Made by a program: the position numbers and the translations under genes | Notes under the pieces: model-generated | The model's database searches: none | The model's input: only the letters and a program-made list of their open reading frames with translations | What the model was told of the DNA's origin: nothing | DNA from: an uncultured Clostridia bacterium | Lineage (GTDB): Bacteria; Bacillota; Clostridia; TANB77; CAG-508 | Length of the DNA stretch: 13,831 nt | Direction: 5' to 3' | Assembly: GCA_934130025.1 (NCBI GenBank) | Contig: CAKOXG010000028.1 | Span: 1 to 13,831, forward strand | Part shown: positions 11,882 through 13,831 of the stretch, piece after piece | Numbering within the stretch: position 1 is the first letter of the stretch | Layout of the letters: each line of letters opens with the position of its first letter

Positions 11882-13156
11882 ATGGAAGACAAAAGAAAAT
11901 TTTTTATTATTGGAATAATTATTGCAATTATAGTAGTAATTATTGTAACTATTATAATTATAATGAATGGAAATAAACAAACAGAGGAGCCAATTAAAGT
12001 AGAAAATTTAATAAAACGAGATAATAATGTACAGCAAAATGTTTCAATCGAGGATGAGCCAGAAGAGGATGAAAAATTAAGTCAAACAACTATCAAAGGT
12101 GAAATTGTAAATGTAAGGACGAAATATAAGGACGAAAATGGAGAAATAGCTGTTATACCAGAAGGGTATGCGGTAGTTACTGATGCAAATACTATTTCGA
12201 ATGGACTTGTTATATCAGATGTTAAAGGTGATGATTTAAACAATTCGAAACAAGGAAATCAATTTGTTTGGATTCCTGTGGAATTACCAACGATAGATAT
12301 GAGTAAATTTTCAAATGAAACAGATATAAATGAAAAAATTAATGAGCTCGTTCAAAACAAAAAGTATCCTATGGCAATGAAGATGGCTGATGGGAACTAT
12401 AAAGGAATTCTTTATAGGTTTGAACCAATAAATGAAAATACAGAAATAAAAGTAGGTTTTATTGCATATAGCGAATCAAATACGGAACGAGAACCTGCTA
12501 ATCTTGAAGATAATTCGGATGTGGTGGAAAACTGGACACAAGACAAATACCAAAATGAATATAATGAGCTTGTAAAAAGAGTAAAAAAGGATAAAGGATT
12601 TTGGATTGCAAGATTTGAAACAAGTATTGATTCAAATGGAAATGCTCAATCAAAGAAAAATCAAATAGCTACAACCAATAAAACATGGTACCAAATGTAT
12701 AATTATGAAAAGATGATGGGCAAAAACAATGTAAATAGTGGAATGGTTTGGGGAAGCCAGTGGGATCAGGTAATGATATGGATGAAAAACATAAGAAATA
12801 CGAGCATTTCAGGAAATAAATATTATATTTTAGACAGTTCAAACATGGGAAATTACATAAATACTGAGATAAAAGAAATAATAAATAATAGGATTGAAAC
12901 TGTGAAAAAAGATGGAGAAGCAGTAATATACAAAACAGGAGTTATTCCACAAGCAACGGTAAGAAATATTTGCGATATGGCAGGAAATGTTTGGGAATGG
13001 ACAATGGAGGCAAACTTTACATCTTCTAGAACTGTAAGAGGAGGAGATTGCTCTTATGATGGGATAACATATCCTGCAAGTGCTAAATTTTCATTCCAAG
13101 CAGATTACACAGGTGAGAAAATAGAAACTATAGGTTCCAGAATGACGATATACTAA
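11882..13156 (+). CDS. Membrane-anchored protein with C-terminal FGE-sulfatase (SUMF1)-like domain
   Basis: The 424-aa protein has a very hydrophobic N-terminal anchor (residues ~7-28, Ile/Val-rich) and an acidic linker (EDEPEEDEK). A long extracellular region follows with IPEGYAVVTDANTISNGLVISDVKGDD and GNQFVWIPVE. The end has the FGE/SUMF1 signature NICDMAGNVWEWT and VRGGDCSYDG. Such proteins have a C-type-lectin-like fold and in gut clostridia usually serve as surface proteins. I see no evidence for true formylglycine-generating activity. The C-terminus IGSRMTIY is shorter than the usual GFR end. ATG 11882 is chosen because GGGAGG sits 8 nt before it; an in-frame upstream ATG at 11852 lies inside the promoter. 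It is monocistronic. Confidence 0.78.
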   Translation: MEDKRKFFIIGIIIAIIVVIIVTIIIIMNGNKQTEEPIKVENLIKRDNNVQQNVSIEDEPEEDEKLSQTTIKGEIVNVRTKYKDENGEIAVIPEGYAVVTDANTISNGLVISDVKGDDLNNSKQGNQFVWIPVELPTIDMSKFSNETDINEKINELVQNKKYPMAMKMADGNYKGILYRFEPINENTEIKVGFIAYSESNTEREPANLEDNSDVVENWTQDKYQNEYNELVKRVKKDKGFWIARFETSIDSNGNAQSKKNQIATTNKTWYQMYNYEKMMGKNNVNSGMVWGSQWDQVMIWMKNIRNTSISGNKYYILDSSNMGNYINTEIKEIINNRIETVKKDGEAVIYKTGVIPQATVRNICDMAGNVWEWTMEANFTSSRTVRGGDCSYDGITYPASAKFSFQADYTGEKIETIGSRMTIY

Positions 13157-13173
13157 ATATTTTTGCTAAAACC

Positions 13174-13202
13174 TTGTATTTTTAGGCAAAGTATGATATT
13201 AT
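13174..13202 (+). promoter_or_regulatory. Promoter of rpsO
   Basis: TTGTAT (13174-13179), a 17-bp spacer and TATTAT (13197-13202) lie ~90 bp before the rpsO ATG. Confidence 0.6.
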
Positions 13203-13208
13203 AGAACA

Positions 13209-13290
13209 TGTCGAATAAATACCTTATACTTGGCTTTAGGAAAACACACCACTAAACCTAGGTTTAAGGCAAATAAAAAATAGGAGGTGT
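13209..13290 (+). promoter_or_regulatory. Structured rpsO leader (candidate S15-responsive element)
   Basis: The ~85-nt leader contains a perfect 14-bp palindrome TAAACCTAGGTTTA (13253-13266). It also has GGCTTTAGG and TTTAAGGC on either side, just before the AGGAGGTG ribosome binding site. rpsO mRNAs in Firmicutes commonly carry S15-binding leaders that repress translation. Membership in a known leader family is not verified. Confidence 0.45.
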
Positions 13291-13294
13291 CACA

Positions 13295-13558
13295 ATGACA
13301 AAGGAAAGAAAACAAGAAATTATTACTACTTATAGAAGAGACGAAAAGGATACTGGTTCTCCAGAAGTTCAAATAGCTCTTTTAACAGAAAGAATCAACA
13401 ATCTTACAGCACATCTAAAAACACATCAAAAAGATAATCACTCAAGAAGAGGATTATTACAAATGGTTGGAGCTAGAAGAAGTTTATTAAACTACTTAGC
13501 TAAAGAAGATGTTCAAAGATACAGAGACATTGTTGAAAAATTAGGATTAAGAAAATAG
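13295..13558 (+). CDS. rpsO: 30S ribosomal protein S15
   Basis: The 87-aa protein is full length. [38 protein letters not shown]...[29 protein letters not shown] is unmistakable S15. It binds 16S rRNA at the three-way junction of helices 20-22 and organises the small-subunit platform. HxxDxHSRRGL ([11 protein letters not shown]) is the conserved rRNA contact. The strong AGGAGGTG ribosome binding site sits 8 nt upstream. A terminator follows, and then the probable pnp gene, the usual rpsO-pnp order. Confidence 0.98.
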   Translation: MTKERKQEIITTYRRDEKDTGSPEVQIALLTERINNLTAHLKTHQKDNHSRRGLLQMVGARRSLLNYLAKEDVQRYRDIVEKLGLRK

Positions 13559-13568
13559 TTTTGGCATG

Positions 13569-13602
13569 GGGCGTTTTACAAAAGTTAAAGCGCCCAATTT
13601 TT
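13569..13602 (+). terminator. Terminator after rpsO
   Basis: GGGCGTTTT pairs with AAAGCGCCC (one T-G pair) around a 9-nt loop, followed by AATTTTT. Confidence 0.8.
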
Positions 13603-13712
13603 ACAAATGCAGAAGAATAAATTTTGTTATTTTGTCGGAAAAATGCAAAATAATAAAATAGATATAATGTAATGAAAAATTCATTTAAAAGTCACATTAA
13701 AGTTGTATAACT

Positions 13713-13790
13713 ATACTTGTAAAATTAGAGGTAGCTTGTATAAAATGTTATAATTATAACATTTTATAGAGGTTACAATCTAAGTACAAG
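13713..13790 (+). promoter_or_regulatory. Long hairpin leader upstream of probable pnp
   Basis: The core is a perfect 28-nt palindrome with 14-nt arms (ATAAAATGTTATAA, 13740-13753, and its complement, 13754-13767). It is flanked by weaker pairing and closed by ACTTGTA (13713-13719) with TACAAGT (13784-13790). It lies between the rpsO terminator and the next start codon. In E. coli the pnp leader carries a long RNase III-processed stem used for autoregulation; a similar role is possible here. Confidence 0.5.
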
Positions 13791-13824
13791 TATTGCTTAT
13801 AAATAAATTAAAAGGAGAGATATT

Positions 13825-13831
13825 ATGTACA
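13825..13831 (+). CDS. pnp: Start of a downstream gene, probably polynucleotide phosphorylase (partial)
   Basis: ATG TAC A... is preceded by AAAGGAGA with ~7-nt spacing. Only Met-Tyr is visible. Clostridial PNPases often begin MYK/MFK, and pnp commonly follows rpsO, so the name rests on gene order and the leader hairpin alone. Confidence 0.45.

Noticed and set aside
1..13831. CRISPR array
   Set aside because: No regularly spaced repeats with unique spacers were found. The three-copy 17-bp motif is irregularly placed and partly inverted.

Overview
The window is AT-rich, spore-forming Firmicutes DNA and most likely belongs to a Clostridia-type organism. The evidence is the cotJ spore-coat genes, clean AGGAGG-type ribosome binding sites, TTGACA/TATAAT-like promoters, an MnII-dependent (family II) pyrophosphatase and a Tn4451-type mobile gene set. 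I cannot name the species from the sequence.

The central observation is at 382-8972. The spore-coat manganese-catalase gene cotJC is cut in two by a 7,889-bp integrative element (about 680-8568). The 5' part (382-705, right behind a partial cotJB) carries the first three predicted metal ligands. The 3' part (8574-8972) carries the remaining two. The two breakpoints share CATGGAGTGG. Recombination between these copies restores one uninterrupted 233-codon cotJC in frame, with a normal CotJC sequence across the joint (DHGV|DVYPQ). The circular product would carry a near-perfect attP dyad: 13-bp arms with 11/13 matches around a central, non-palindromic CA dinucleotide, as expected for a serine recombinase. 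The element encodes an apparently intact 521-aa large serine recombinase. The arrangement parallels the sigK skin elements, in which a sporulation gene is rebuilt by excision in the mother cell.

Element layout from left to right. Beside attL there is a minus-strand cassette of a small protein, an antitoxin and a RelE/ParE-like toxin (728-1483). Then come the recombinase (1585-3150), with a consensus promoter flanked by inverted copies of a 17-bp motif, a 42-aa ORF (3231-3359) and a 150-aa HTH protein (3437-3889), all minus strand. A plus-strand block of three cargo genes of unknown function (4065-6485) ends in a strong terminator. A decayed mobilisation region follows: a relaxase that has lost its catalytic histidine segment, a detached relaxase tail and MobC (6525-7585). 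Next are a candidate oriT, TnpV (7801-8160) and about 400 bp of noncoding DNA ending at attR. A third, 20-bp-identical copy of the recombinase-promoter motif lies 45 bp from attR. The element looks like a Tn4451-family mobilisable transposon that can no longer transfer itself but keeps its excision machinery.

The flanking chromosome to the right is ordinary housekeeping DNA. It contains ppaC (minus strand), a DUF3006 gene plus secreted ComEC-type metallo-beta-lactamase operon, tRNA-Leu(CAA) followed by a partial duplication of its own tail, a membrane-anchored protein with an FGE-sulfatase-like end, and rpsO with a structured leader. The window closes on a long hairpin leader and the first codons of what is probably pnp.
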